Positions 34,663 through 43,233 of a stretch of DNA of 64,000 nt are shown here, in pieces. The stretch spans positions 6,944,001 to 7,008,000 of the forward strand of contig NZ_CP134696.1 in assembly GCF_031851795.1 (NCBI RefSeq), in the 5' to 3' direction. The notes below the pieces were generated by a model, which made no database searches, was not told the DNA's origin, and was given only the letters and a program-made list of their open reading frames with translations. Numbering within the stretch: position 1 is the stretch's first letter; every line of letters starts with the position of its first letter. The translations under genes were made by a program, and so were the position numbers. The stretch comes from Pontibacter sp. G13 (GTDB lineage: Bacteria; Bacteroidota; Bacteroidia; J057).

Positions 34663-36231
34663 TTAAGGGTTGCTAGGAGCGGGTTTTCCGTTTTCCGATT
34701 TCAGGTGTTTGGATAGCAAATCCACCACTTTCTGATGTCCATGTCGTTTGGCATCCTCGGAGGGAGTGCCTCCCCATCGATCTTTGGGGGCCAAGTCCAC
34801 GCCTGAATCAATCAGGTATTGGACGATTTCGACATGATTTTCGGAAGCAGCGAGGTGGAGGGGCGTACGGCCGTCATAGTCGGCGATGTTCAAATCAAGC
34901 CCTTCGGATTGCAAAAGGATCAATTCGTCCAAGTCTCCCATGCTGGCAGCCCAGATGGCCTGGACCATTTGAGCGGTTTTGGTGACCGAAATCGCCTGTC
35001 TGGGATTGATTTTCTGCGTATTTCCACGAAGTGAATCGTAATGATGGAAGCTAAAGGTCTCCGTCAATCTCTCGCAAAACTCTACCCCTCTGACCGTGTT
35101 CCCGTGCCGGTCCAATCTTGGCGACCAGATCGTGATCCCCATCAAATTAGGGATCACCAACATCAGGACGCCAGATACGCCACTCTTGGCTGGAAGTCCG
35201 ATTTTAAAGGCAAATTCACCCGAAAAATCGTACATGCCGCAACTCAGCATCAGGGAGAGGCAATTCTTCACCGTAGATGGCTTGTAAAGTGCTTCGCCCG
35301 TCAATGGGTTGGTACCGGCATTGGCCAAGGTAGCCGCAGCAACTGAAAGATCGTGTGTGTTTGATTCGATCGCACAACACTGGAAATAGAACTCAAGCGT
35401 CTCCAGTAGATTGGTATCTGGTGGAAAGGCGTTGTTCTCCCGCATGAAATAAGCGAGGGCAAAGTTACGATCTGCGGTCTGTCTTTCCGACAAGAAAACA
35501 GAATTATTGAAATAAACTGGAGCATTTCCGCATAATTGACTCCAAGCCTGCTGTACCTTGTCAAATTTCTCCGAAAGATCGAGATCTCTTCCGATTAGCG
35601 AGCAACTCATGATGGCACCTGAGTTGATCATGGGATTGTGGGGGAGTCCCCTGCTATTTAGCGTGAGCTCGTTGAAAGAGACTCCACTCGGTTCCCTCCC
35701 TACATGTCTGTGGACATCACTTGTGCCCATTTCGTCCAGCGCTAGTAGGTAGTTAATGGGTTTGCACGAAGACTGTAGGCAAAAAAGCTTGTCCGAATCT
35801 CCTATGGAGAACCTTTGCCCATCCACGGTACAGATGGACATGGCATAATGCTCTGGATTCATTCGGGCCAGCTGGGGGATGTAATCCGCGACCTTGCCTG
35901 ATTTGTTCTTTTTCGTATCCTCAAAGATCTCGGTGAGAATCTTGCAGAATCGCTCAAATTCCGGAATCGCCAGCTGTTTGGAGAGCGCTTTTTTGATCAG
36001 CGCATTCTGCTGTAGGATTTCATGGAATTGAGATTCATCGATATCTCTGGGGATCTCTCGACTCATGGGAGGCTGGATGGCCCCTTGCAACCGCGGATCT
36101 GTTGGCGTGATACCTTGACGCTCAAGGTTCTGCCAAAATACCGCGTTTGAAATTTCGCCTTTCTGCTCTCTGTCTAGGAGTCTAAACAAGTTTTGAGTCT
36201 CTTTTTGGGTTACTTGATCTGTCGTCAGCAT
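34663..36231 (-). CDS. glsA: Glutaminase, eukaryote-like (helical N-terminus, ankyrin C-terminus)
   Basis: 522 residues, against about 310 in E. coli-type glutaminases. The central domain has LFCLQS154SCK157PINYLLALD with the Ser-x-x-Lys pair that hydrolyses glutamine to glutamate and ammonia, then VGREPSGVSFNELTLNS and PHNPMINSGAI. The sequence is closer to animal GLS than to short bacterial enzymes. The N-terminal 100 residues are an EF-hand-like helical region (LFRLLDREQKGEISNAVFW). From about 420 come ankyrin repeats (DGRTPLHLAASENHVEIVQY). The gene lies between glutamine synthetase and amt in one operon, 54 bp on each side. Cytoplasmic. Confidence 0.9.
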   Translation of the reverse strand: MLTTDQVTQKETQNLFRLLDREQKGEISNAVFWQNLERQGITPTDPRLQGAIQPPMSREIPRDIDESQFHEILQQNALIKKALSKQLAIPEFERFCKILTEIFEDTKKNKSGKVADYIPQLARMNPEHYAMSICTVDGQRFSIGDSDKLFCLQSSCKPINYLLALDEMGTSDVHRHVGREPSGVSFNELTLNSRGLPHNPMINSGAIMSCSLIGRDLDLSEKFDKVQQAWSQLCGNAPVYFNNSVFLSERQTADRNFALAYFMRENNAFPPDTNLLETLEFYFQCCAIESNTHDLSVAAATLANAGTNPLTGEALYKPSTVKNCLSLMLSCGMYDFSGEFAFKIGLPAKSGVSGVLMLVIPNLMGITIWSPRLDRHGNTVRGVEFCERLTETFSFHHYDSLRGNTQKINPRQAISVTKTAQMVQAIWAASMGDLDELILLQSEGLDLNIADYDGRTPLHLAASENHVEIVQYLIDSGVDLAPKDRWGGTPSEDAKRHGHQKVVDLLSKHLKSENGKPAPSNP

Positions 36232-36285
36232 GGGGGGGAGGAAGGGGAAAAGGTGGCCGCCCTCAACAGGGCGACCGATTCAACA

Positions 36286-37296
36286 TCAAGCTGCTATAAT
36301 TGGGGTAGGTAGGGTTTCCAGCAGAGCTGCAGTCACCTCGTAAGGATCGGCATTGGATCCTGGACGGCGGTCTTCCAGATAGCCCACCCAACCGTCTTCG
36401 ACGGTTGAGATGGGAATCCGAATAGAAGCTCCTCGGTCACTTACACCGTAGGAAAAAGTATCGATCGCCTGGGTTTCATGCAGACCCGTAAGTCTTTCGT
36501 GGTTGTGAGCACCATAGGCAGCAATGTGCGCTTCGTGGCGGTTTTCGAGGGCTTTGAGGAGTCCTTCAAAGTATTCCTTGCCACCGACGGTACGCATGTG
36601 CTCGTTGGAGAAATTGGTGTGCATACCAGATCCATTCCAGTCCCCTTTGACTGGTTTGGGGTGAAGATCAATCGTCACACCATGAGATTCCGACACACGC
36701 TGGAGCAAGTAACGGGCAATCCAAAGGTCATCAGAGGCGGCTTTGGCCCCGATTCCCAAGAGTTGGAATTCCCATTGTCCCAACATGACTTCTGCATTGA
36801 CGCCGGTAATTCTCAAGCCGGATTTCAGGCAGAGGTTGAGGTGCTCTTCCACCAATTCGCGGCCGATCACCGCTTCGTGGCCCACGCCACAATAATATTC
36901 CCCCTGTGGGGCTGGATAACCGTCTTTGGGGAATCCCAACGGACGTCCATCCTTCATGATGACATATTCTTGTTCAAATCCGAACCAGTAATCAGCCTGG
37001 TCTTCGTAGGTAGCCCTTTTGTTGGTCAAGTGGGGGGTGCCATCAGGATTGAGTACTTCGCACATGACGAGGTAGCCATCTTCTCTGCCTGCATCCTTCA
37101 CCACTCGCACGGGTTTGAGGATACAATCGGAGGAAGACCCTTCTGCCTGCATGGTCGAACTCCCGTCGTAGGACCATAGTGGTAGATTTTCTGGAGTGGG
37201 GATTTCGTCCGTGATGACAATTTTCGTCTTGCTTCTCAGATTGGGTTCTGGCTTGTAACCGTCCAGCCAGATGTACTCACATTTCAAAATCGACAT
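36286..37296 (-). CDS. glnA: Glutamine synthetase, type II (eukaryote-like)
   Basis: The ATG at 37296 is chosen; a TTG at 37302 is in frame but unneeded (336 aa). The beta-grasp N-terminus reads CEYIWLDGYKPEPNLRSKTK, then LPLWSYDGSSTMQAEGSSSD. The catalytic domain has WFGFEQEYVIM, AEVMLGQWEFQLLG, NGSGMHTNFSN, and GVSDRGASIRIP, the motifs of GSII. GSII is short (about 350 aa, octamer/decamer) and typical of eukaryotes and some bacteria; it makes glutamine from glutamate, ammonia and ATP. It is not adenylylated like GSI. It is the first gene of the operon with glutaminase and Amt. Confidence 0.95.
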   Translation of the reverse strand: MSILKCEYIWLDGYKPEPNLRSKTKIVITDEIPTPENLPLWSYDGSSTMQAEGSSSDCILKPVRVVKDAGREDGYLVMCEVLNPDGTPHLTNKRATYEDQADYWFGFEQEYVIMKDGRPLGFPKDGYPAPQGEYYCGVGHEAVIGRELVEEHLNLCLKSGLRITGVNAEVMLGQWEFQLLGIGAKAASDDLWIARYLLQRVSESHGVTIDLHPKPVKGDWNGSGMHTNFSNEHMRTVGGKEYFEGLLKALENRHEAHIAAYGAHNHERLTGLHETQAIDTFSYGVSDRGASIRIPISTVEDGWVGYLEDRRPGSNADPYEVTAALLETLPTPIIAA

Positions 37297-37465
37297 AACC
37301 AATAATTTTGGAATAGTAGAGGGTAATGGATAGTTTGAAATAAATATCCGGCATCCTTAGCAAGCGCCTGACGCTTCTCGGTAAAGATTTGGATGCCGTG
37401 GTGAGCAACTGTTGCAAGACTACGACCGATGGCGGCCTTTTCGCAAATTTCCGGGGCCTACAATC

Positions 37466-37581
37466 GGTGTGCATGGGGAATTGTCGGTATGCATACTAGT
37501 AGGTCGAAAATGGTTCACAACCTCAATATTTGTTCGTATTGGCCGATTTTGGGTGTGCATTTGGTATGCATGGGGTATGCA
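37466..37581 (+). promoter_or_regulatory. Five GGTRTGCA repeats, candidate regulator-binding array
   Basis: Copies at 37466-37474 (GGTGTGCAT), 37486-37494 (GGTATGCAT), 37552-37560 (GGTGTGCAT), 37563-37571 (GGTATGCAT) and 37574-37581 (GGTATGCA). The first pair is 20 bp apart and the last three 11 bp apart, all in the same orientation. The last copy ends 8 bp before the -33 element of the next promoter, an activator-like position. Confidence 0.7.
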
Positions 37582-37588
37582 AAATGAG

Positions 37589-37617
37589 TTGAAGGAAATG
37601 AATAGTATGTATATTTG
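37589..37617 (+). promoter_or_regulatory. Bacteroidota-type promoter for the TPR-HTH regulator
   Basis: TATATTTG (37610-37617) matches TAnnTTTG and TTG (37589-37591) lies 18 bp before it. The ATG of the regulator is 32 bp downstream. Confidence 0.65.
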
Positions 37618-37648
37618 TGAACAACGTTATTCTAGACCTTTTGACTAA

Positions 37649-39676
37649 ATGCGAATTCGAATTTTCGGCATATTCCTCATGATGATAGGTTGGATTCTTC
37701 CGAGCTCTTCATCTGCTCAGGAGCTCAGCCAGCCTTTGGACTCCTTGCTCGATGAAATTTCCTCTTTTTCTGGAAATGGTCATGCCAAAGAAGCGCTCGT
37801 TCAATTGGATTCTATCCGAAAGATCCTTCTTCCTGCGCCTGATTCGGAAGAAGATTGGAAGTTCAAGAAAGCCTATGGAGTGGTCTACATGGATCAAGGG
37901 GATATGGATGCTGCCAAGTCTCAGATGCTTCCGCTTTATCGGGCCAACTGGAAGCAGATGCCTCAGCACATTCGCGGGCAGATGGCCAGAGCGGTGAATG
38001 ATTTGGGACTGCTGTATTTTCGGATTGGCAAGATGGACTCCGCAAGAGCGATGCATGATCATAGCCTCCTCATGTACCAATCGGTTGGTGATGATAAGGG
38101 CATCTCGATGAATTATGGAAATATCGCCGTGATCTTGTCCGACATCGGGAGGCGCGATTCCGCCATTTATTTCTGCAAAAAGAGTCTTCAGATCGCTAGA
38201 GAGAATGACAACCTTGAATCTGCAGGTTTCGCCCTTCTGAATTTAGGTCTCTACGAAATTGCCGAAGGTACTTACGCCGAGGCCATTCGCCACTTGCTGG
38301 AGTCGCGAGAGTATTTCAAGCAAATGGATCGCCACGATCTGATCTACCGGATCGATCTCCGAATTGCCCAATTCTACCTCAAAATCGAGGACTTTGAAGG
38401 CGCTCGACCATATATCATGCGTGGGAAGGAATATGCCGATAGCGTTGGGATTGATGCTCACCTTTGTCGTTCCTATCGGAATTTGGGGGACTATTTTGAG
38501 GGGATTGGAGACTATGAAGCTGCCTTGGTGGCATTTGATTCTGTGGAGGTGGTGGCTCGTAGAATGTCCCATGCCAAGTTGGTCTCTATCGGCGTGACAT
38601 CTCAAGCGATGGTTTTGAGGGGGATGGAGCAATATCGGCGTTCTATCGATCTGTATATGAAGGGCATCGAGGAAATGGGCGATTTGTTTCCGGGGATGCG
38701 CGTGCATGCATGGACGGGAATCGGAAAATGTCAGATGGCTTTGGCAAATTATCGAGCGGCATTGAATGCTGCAGAAGAAGGAGAGCGAATTGCCCGACAG
38801 GCTCAGATATATGAATCCCATAGATTCGATTTGATCGGACTCAAGGTGCGTGCTCACCGAGGAATGGGGCAATACAAACTAGCCTTTGACTATTTAGACC
38901 AATATCAGGGCATTCAGGACTCGACGCTCACGGGAGCTGATCAACGAGAGATTGCACGGCAGGAGTATGAATTCCAGAAAATCTATGAGCAGCGTATTTA
39001 CGATCTAGAGCGGGAGCAATCAGAGGTGAAGCATCAGCACGAGATGGATCGAGCCAGAATTACCCGCAATTCCATCATCGGCGTAACCTTGCTCCTGTTT
39101 GGGGCACTATTTTTTGTCTACCTCTCTTATGAGCGCAAAAAGCGGGACAATCGCCTGCTGGCTTTGCGGGCAGAACAATTGCGGTATAAACACCGACAAT
39201 TGGAGGAAGCGCATGAAAAAGAACAAGCCCTCCTCAACGATTATATTTCCGAAAAAGATCGAAGAATTGCCGCGATCACCATGACCCAGATGGAATTCGG
39301 CAATCAGCTCAAGAAGATTTCAGATACCATCGGTAAGATTCAACCCGCGACCTCCAAATGTGGCGAAGCCATCACGCAGGTCCAGCGAATGCTAAAGGCA
39401 GGAATCAAGGACGAAAACCAATGGGATAGCTTTGTACATCAATTCGATCAGGTCCACCCTCGGTTCTTCGATGTCCTCCGGAATTCTTACCCCGGATTGA
39501 CCGTCAATGATCAGAAAATCTGTGCATACATCAAGATCGGGATGGACAACAAGTCCATTGCCTCTGTTACAGACCTCACGCTCAATACCGTGAAAAGCAG
39601 AATCTATCGCCTCAAAAAGAAAATGGGACTTGAACCAGATGATTCCATTCGAGAGGTAGTGCTTTCGATGAATTAG
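37649..39676 (+). CDS. TPR-repeat membrane regulator with C-terminal LuxR-like HTH
   Basis: 675 residues with a signal peptide (MRIRIFGIFLMMIGWILPSS). The next 400 residues are about eight TPR units (for example AVNDLGLLYFRIGKMDSARA, MNYGNIAVILSDIGRRDSA, SYRNLGDYFEGIGDYEAAL). One membrane segment follows (IIGVTLLLFGALFFVYLSY), then a coiled-coil (about 505-545) and a LuxR-like HTH at the end (PGLTVNDQKICAYIKIGMDNKSIASVTDLTLN-type, with TVKSRIYRLKKKMGL). This is a common Bacteroidota type: the TPR part faces the periplasm and the HTH the cytoplasm. The gene faces the nitrogen operon across the repeat array. It may regulate that operon or itself; this is inference. Confidence 0.8.
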   Translation: MRIRIFGIFLMMIGWILPSSSSAQELSQPLDSLLDEISSFSGNGHAKEALVQLDSIRKILLPAPDSEEDWKFKKAYGVVYMDQGDMDAAKSQMLPLYRANWKQMPQHIRGQMARAVNDLGLLYFRIGKMDSARAMHDHSLLMYQSVGDDKGISMNYGNIAVILSDIGRRDSAIYFCKKSLQIARENDNLESAGFALLNLGLYEIAEGTYAEAIRHLLESREYFKQMDRHDLIYRIDLRIAQFYLKIEDFEGARPYIMRGKEYADSVGIDAHLCRSYRNLGDYFEGIGDYEAALVAFDSVEVVARRMSHAKLVSIGVTSQAMVLRGMEQYRRSIDLYMKGIEEMGDLFPGMRVHAWTGIGKCQMALANYRAALNAAEEGERIARQAQIYESHRFDLIGLKVRAHRGMGQYKLAFDYLDQYQGIQDSTLTGADQREIARQEYEFQKIYEQRIYDLEREQSEVKHQHEMDRARITRNSIIGVTLLLFGALFFVYLSYERKKRDNRLLALRAEQLRYKHRQLEEAHEKEQALLNDYISEKDRRIAAITMTQMEFGNQLKKISDTIGKIQPATSKCGEAITQVQRMLKAGIKDENQWDSFVHQFDQVHPRFFDVLRNSYPGLTVNDQKICAYIKIGMDNKSIASVTDLTLNTVKSRIYRLKKKMGLEPDDSIREVVLSMN

Positions 39677-39688
39677 TAGAAATAAAAA

Positions 39689-39800
39689 ATAACACTGTTA
39701 AGGGTCGTTGTAAGCGGATTTTTCCGATTGCAACGACCTGTTCTTTGGGGGGGCACTTTTTATCAGAATCATAATTCGGAATAATTTATAACACTGTTAT
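39689..39800. repeat. Two near-identical palindromes, candidate operator pair
   Basis: ATAACACTGTTAA (39689-39701) and ATAACACTGTTAT (39788-39800) share twelve bases; the second is a perfect palindrome around the central C. They lie exactly 99 bp apart. The second is 66 bp upstream of the L,D-transpeptidase ATG; the first sits at the terminator of the preceding gene. Confidence 0.6.
39703..39738 (+). terminator. Terminator-like hairpin after the TPR-HTH gene
   Basis: GGTCGTTG (39703-39710) and CAACGACC (39731-39738) pair, with further CGG/CCG pairing inside around a T-rich loop. The following T tract is short and mixed (TGTTCTTT). Confidence 0.6.
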
Positions 39801-39865
39801 GGGGCTGTTTTACCTGTGAATATGGGCATCCCCCATAGTCTTTGAGGCAAAAGCACCGACATACC

Positions 39866-40594
39866 ATGACTATGGACACAGCCCTTCGTAAATTTGGGAT
39901 CTACGCATTGATTCTGGCCATCATGTTGACTTCCCTTATCGCCGCATTACGACTCTGGCGCGACAATCGAGTTTCCTCCCGAGTATTGGAAAAGAAACCC
40001 CGGACCAACGAGACGGTGGCTGCTCAAGTGGGTTCCAAGGTGTGGAATGGGGTAGGGGATGAACTCAATGCTGCAGGTTTTGAAACGTATCCGCCATTTC
40101 TCCGAATTTTGGCCTTCAAGGAATCCCGCAAGGTGGAGATCTATGGAAGAACTGTCGAGTCTGAATCTTGGCGCTGGATCAAACAATATGATTTCACGGC
40201 TTTCAGTGGAAAGCTCGGCCCCAAATTGAAGCAGGGAGATCTGCAGATTCCCGAAGGCATTTATCAAATCGAATACCTAAATCCGAACAGCCGCTATCAT
40301 CTTTCCGCCAAAATCAGTTACCCCAATGAATTCGACCGGAAAATGGCTCAGAAAGACGGCCGTACCAACTTGGGGGGCGATATCTTCATTCACGGAAAGG
40401 CGGTGACTATAGGATGTATTCCCATCGGCGATCGAGCCATAGAGGAGCTTTATCTATTGCTCATGCACGCCCATCATCATCCCATTCCCTGTATCATCGC
40501 CCCCAGAGATTTCCGGGCTGGACATACTTTCCCCAAAATTGAGGAGATTGATTGGGAGGCGGAACTGTATGCGTCCATTGCCGAGGCTTTGTAG
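39866..40594 (+). CDS. L,D-transpeptidase (YkuD-domain) family protein
   Basis: The ATG at 39866 is preferred over a TTG at 39842 (242 aa). An N-terminal membrane segment (YALILAIMLTSLIAALRLW) anchors it. The YkuD core is at the C-terminus: IFIH176GKAVTIGC184IPIGD has the His and catalytic Cys of the H-x-x-x-x-x-G-C motif. The family crosslinks peptidoglycan or attaches lipoproteins through a 3-3 peptide bond; some members (YafK type) instead cleave. It sits downstream of two palindromes and faces a convergent LytTR gene. Envelope location is expected. Confidence 0.85.
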   Translation: MTMDTALRKFGIYALILAIMLTSLIAALRLWRDNRVSSRVLEKKPRTNETVAAQVGSKVWNGVGDELNAAGFETYPPFLRILAFKESRKVEIYGRTVESESWRWIKQYDFTAFSGKLGPKLKQGDLQIPEGIYQIEYLNPNSRYHLSAKISYPNEFDRKMAQKDGRTNLGGDIFIHGKAVTIGCIPIGDRAIEELYLLLMHAHHHPIPCIIAPRDFRAGHTFPKIEEIDWEAELYASIAEAL

Positions 40595-40609
40595 GGAGTT
40601 CCGGAACGG

Positions 40610-41317
40610 CTATAGCGATTGATCGTGAAGGGTTTCATAAAAATGATCTCGGTATCGGTCGCTGATCGGAATACGATATTTTCCCATGCAGATGTGATTG
40701 TGCTCGATTTTTTCGATGTGCGCGAGTGAGACGATAAAAGACTTCTGAACCCTGACAAATTCTCTGTGGGGCAATTTGGTTTCCATTGATTTCAGGGTTC
40801 CCTTGGTCAAATAGGCCTGATCGATCGTCTGAATTTTGATATAATCTTTTTGTCCTTCTATCAAAAGAATGTCGGCTAGATTGAGCTTGACAGTATCATA
40901 CCCCACCCGAATGAGCAAATAGGAAGCCGTGAAAAGGTTCTGCTTCTCTGATTTATGCTGGTTGAATCCTAGCCGATTATGTGCTTTTTGGCATGCTTGG
41001 AGAAATCGGTTGAAAGGAACGGGCTTCAGCAAATAATCGACGGCATCCACTTCAAATCCCTGCACTGCATACTCTGGATGAGCGGTTGTGAATACAATCA
41101 AAGGCGGATGAGGCTGGGATAGGATGAAATCCACCCCGTTCAAATGCGGCATTTGGATATCGCAAAAAATCAGGTCGACTGGGTGGGCGCTCAGGTATCC
41201 GATGGCTTCCATAGGACTCGTAAAGATTCCCTCCAGCTCAATGAAGGGAACCTGGTGGCAAAACTCTTGTATTACCTTGAGCGCAAGTGGCTCATCATCA
41301 ATTGCTATACACTTCAT
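40610..41317 (-). CDS. LytTR-family response regulator
   Basis: 235 residues. Receiver domain at 1-120: CIAIDDEPLAL (acidic pair D7, D8), DLIFCD53IQMPHLNG (phospho-acceptor Asp53), TTAHPEYAV and LLKPVPFNRF (conserved Lys). The LytTR DNA-binding domain is at about 130-235 (LFTASYLLIRVGYDTVKLNL to KYRIPISDRYRDHFYE). The start overlaps the stop of the upstream kinase gene by four bases (41314-41317). It is the last gene of a TonB receptor, DUF4249, kinase operon. It should regulate promoters on receiving phosphate from the kinase. Confidence 0.9.
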   Translation of the reverse strand: MKCIAIDDEPLALKVIQEFCHQVPFIELEGIFTSPMEAIGYLSAHPVDLIFCDIQMPHLNGVDFILSQPHPPLIVFTTAHPEYAVQGFEVDAVDYLLKPVPFNRFLQACQKAHNRLGFNQHKSEKQNLFTASYLLIRVGYDTVKLNLADILLIEGQKDYIKIQTIDQAYLTKGTLKSMETKLPHREFVRVQKSFIVSLAHIEKIEHNHICMGKYRIPISDRYRDHFYETLHDQSL

Positions 41318-42423
41318 GGACGTAGTTTCAGCGAGAGCGCCACGCTGTAAATCTGGTCCGATTCCTGAATTTGGAAGGTGTGGTCTTCTGGATAAAGAAG
41401 TTCCAGTCTCCGGCGAATATTTTGATTGCCGATCCCGGAAGCATCTCCGTATGAGATGGGATCATTGATGATCCGATTGGAAATATGAACCAACAACCTT
41501 GGCGCTTGAACCTCGATATGTATGTCGATAAACGAGGGATGAAGGTTGTCTGCGCCGTATTTGAAAGCATTCTCGATGAGTGGAACTAGAATAAACGGCT
41601 CGATCCGGAGTTTTTCGGGGTCCCCCTGCTGTCTATATTCGACGCGAACTTCTTGTGTAAGTCTCAGACTTTGTAGATCGATATAGTCTTGGATGAATGC
41701 CAATTCGTCCGTCAGCAATACCCGTTCATCAGCCCGCTCATATAGCATGTATCTGAGCATGGAAGAAAGTTTCACAATGGCTTCGGTGGTCTTTGGGGAG
41801 CCTTCGATGGATAGGGCGTAAATGCTGTTGATCGAATTGAAGAGAAAGTGCGGATGGATTTGTTGCTTGAGGAATTGGAGCTCGCTTTGGAACTTTGCAC
41901 GCTCCAAAGCCTCCTTCTGCCGCTCATCAAGCTGCCATTTCTGAATAAGTCTGATGGAAAGTGCCAAACAGTAAAAAAGCAGATTCCCGACGAGATTCAT
42001 GACTGCAAATCGCCCCATCATGAATCGATTTACCCCCCGATCAGCATGAAAACTGCGAAAGGGTTTTTTCCGATTTTCATCATCTATTTCCTCAGGGTGC
42101 CCCGGATGGAAACGGTCATGCTCAAACACCTGCTTGAAGGGAGGTATGACTGAACGTTGGATCTGATATCGAGCGAGGTATCCTCCTGTCAGCAGCAAGA
42201 TGCTCAATCCGACAAAACCCCATACTCTCCTTTTGAACAGCAATTCCTTGACCCCCCAGAATGTCCCGTAGAATACGAATGCGTAGGCCAGAATGGACAC
42301 GATCGGGAAATCATTCGGGAGGCTCGTCTGGATGGGCGGTGCGAATATCATGCTGAGAATCAGCAGAAGCCCCCAGAGAATCACGTGTATGCCTACGGAA
42401 ATGAGCGCTGAATATCGTTTCAT
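41314..42423 (-). CDS. LytS-type sensor histidine kinase
   Basis: 369 residues. Four membrane segments: VGIHVILWGLLLILSMIFA, FPIVSILAYAFVFYGTFWGV, VWGFVGLSILLLTGGYLA, and VMNLVGNLLFYCLALSIRLI. Then a short coiled-coil. The kinase core is of the His_kinase (PF06580) kind: QQIHPH192FLFNSINSIYALS with the phospho-His in PHFLFN, and an ATPase domain with EPFILVPLIENAFKYGADN (N box) and GNQNIRRRLELLYP. It probably pairs with the downstream LytTR regulator, with which it overlaps by 4 bp. It starts 10 bp after the DUF4249 gene. Confidence 0.9.
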   Translation of the reverse strand: MKRYSALISVGIHVILWGLLLILSMIFAPPIQTSLPNDFPIVSILAYAFVFYGTFWGVKELLFKRRVWGFVGLSILLLTGGYLARYQIQRSVIPPFKQVFEHDRFHPGHPEEIDDENRKKPFRSFHADRGVNRFMMGRFAVMNLVGNLLFYCLALSIRLIQKWQLDERQKEALERAKFQSELQFLKQQIHPHFLFNSINSIYALSIEGSPKTTEAIVKLSSMLRYMLYERADERVLLTDELAFIQDYIDLQSLRLTQEVRVEYRQQGDPEKLRIEPFILVPLIENAFKYGADNLHPSFIDIHIEVQAPRLLVHISNRIINDPISYGDASGIGNQNIRRRLELLYPEDHTFQIQESDQIYSVALSLKLRP

Positions 42424-42433
42424 GGTGTTCCGG

Positions 42434-43231
42434 TTACTGGGGTACTACCTCGACAAACAACGTGTCGGTATGGATTCCTGTAAAAATGCCCAACCCTTCT
42501 GATATGTTGCTAGGAGGGGCTACGATATCGAGAGAACTTGTACCTAATTGCTCGTAAAGTGCTGCGTACTCGGGATTCAATTGGTAGAGGATCACCCGGT
42601 GACGACCATAGTAGTTGAAGGTGAAAGGATTCAATTCCTGTGAACTGGATTGGGTAGGGGCATTTCGAAAGTTCCTAGGAGGTCGATCCGTATCCTCATT
42701 GATTAGCTCTGGATCTTCCTCTGTGTTTTCGACCACAATCATGTGATAATTTCCTTCGGGATTGTCCCAAGTCAGATCGATCGGTTCCGGAGGACTGGGG
42801 GGTGTTCCGCCGCCGAATCCTCCCCCAAATGAAAAGACCTCTATGGTGCTGCCTGAACTCTGAAAATTCTCCGGTTTGCCGGGAATCAAGGTGTTTGCCC
42901 CGACCTCCTTATCCCTGTATGTAAAGGATAAAGTCCACTGTTGGCCGGGGCTCACGACAATGTCTTCGTGGGTGTACCTTCCGGAATCGGTATGGACCAA
43001 GTGGTAGGTATCGTCCCCATTGGATAGAAACACCCCTAGATCTGTCAGGAACATTTGGGTAGTATCTTCCGATTGAAAGATGAGTTGGCGCCATATTTCA
43101 ACCTCAATGGGGGAATCGGGCTGAAGGTAGGCTTGGACAACGGGGATGTCCGCGTCTGCTGTTTGAAGATCCAATGAATCACAGCCTGTAAGTAGCAGGA
43201 GCACTGGGATTAATAGGGAATATCGGTTCAT
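42434..43231 (-). CDS. DUF4249 lipoprotein
   Basis: 265 residues. The N-terminus MNRYSLLIPVLLLLTGC has a lipobox (L-T-G-C17). The DUF4249 domain is recognisable: IPVVQAYLQPDSPIEVEIWR, LTDLGVFLSNGDDTYHLVH, SGRYTHEDIVVSPGQQWTLS, and LIPGKPENFQ. DUF4249 proteins are usual neighbours of TonB-dependent receptors in Bacteroidota, where they are thought to help the receptor. The TonB receptor gene ends 2 bp before this start, so the two are translationally close. Periplasmic or surface lipoprotein. Confidence 0.85.
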   Translation of the reverse strand: MNRYSLLIPVLLLLTGCDSLDLQTADADIPVVQAYLQPDSPIEVEIWRQLIFQSEDTTQMFLTDLGVFLSNGDDTYHLVHTDSGRYTHEDIVVSPGQQWTLSFTYRDKEVGANTLIPGKPENFQSSGSTIEVFSFGGGFGGGTPPSPPEPIDLTWDNPEGNYHMIVVENTEEDPELINEDTDRPPRNFRNAPTQSSSQELNPFTFNYYGRHRVILYQLNPEYAALYEQLGTSSLDIVAPPSNISEGLGIFTGIHTDTLFVEVVPQ

Positions 43232-43233
43232 GA

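Larger units (their letters stand above)
37297..37648. other. Divergent regulatory region: nitrogen operon / TPR-HTH regulator
   Basis: 352 bp with no gene. It holds five GGTRTGCA repeats (37466-37581), a Bacteroidota-type promoter toward the right (37589-37617), and the start region of the leftward glutamine synthetase operon. No leftward TAnnTTTG element was located by eye. Confidence 0.7.
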
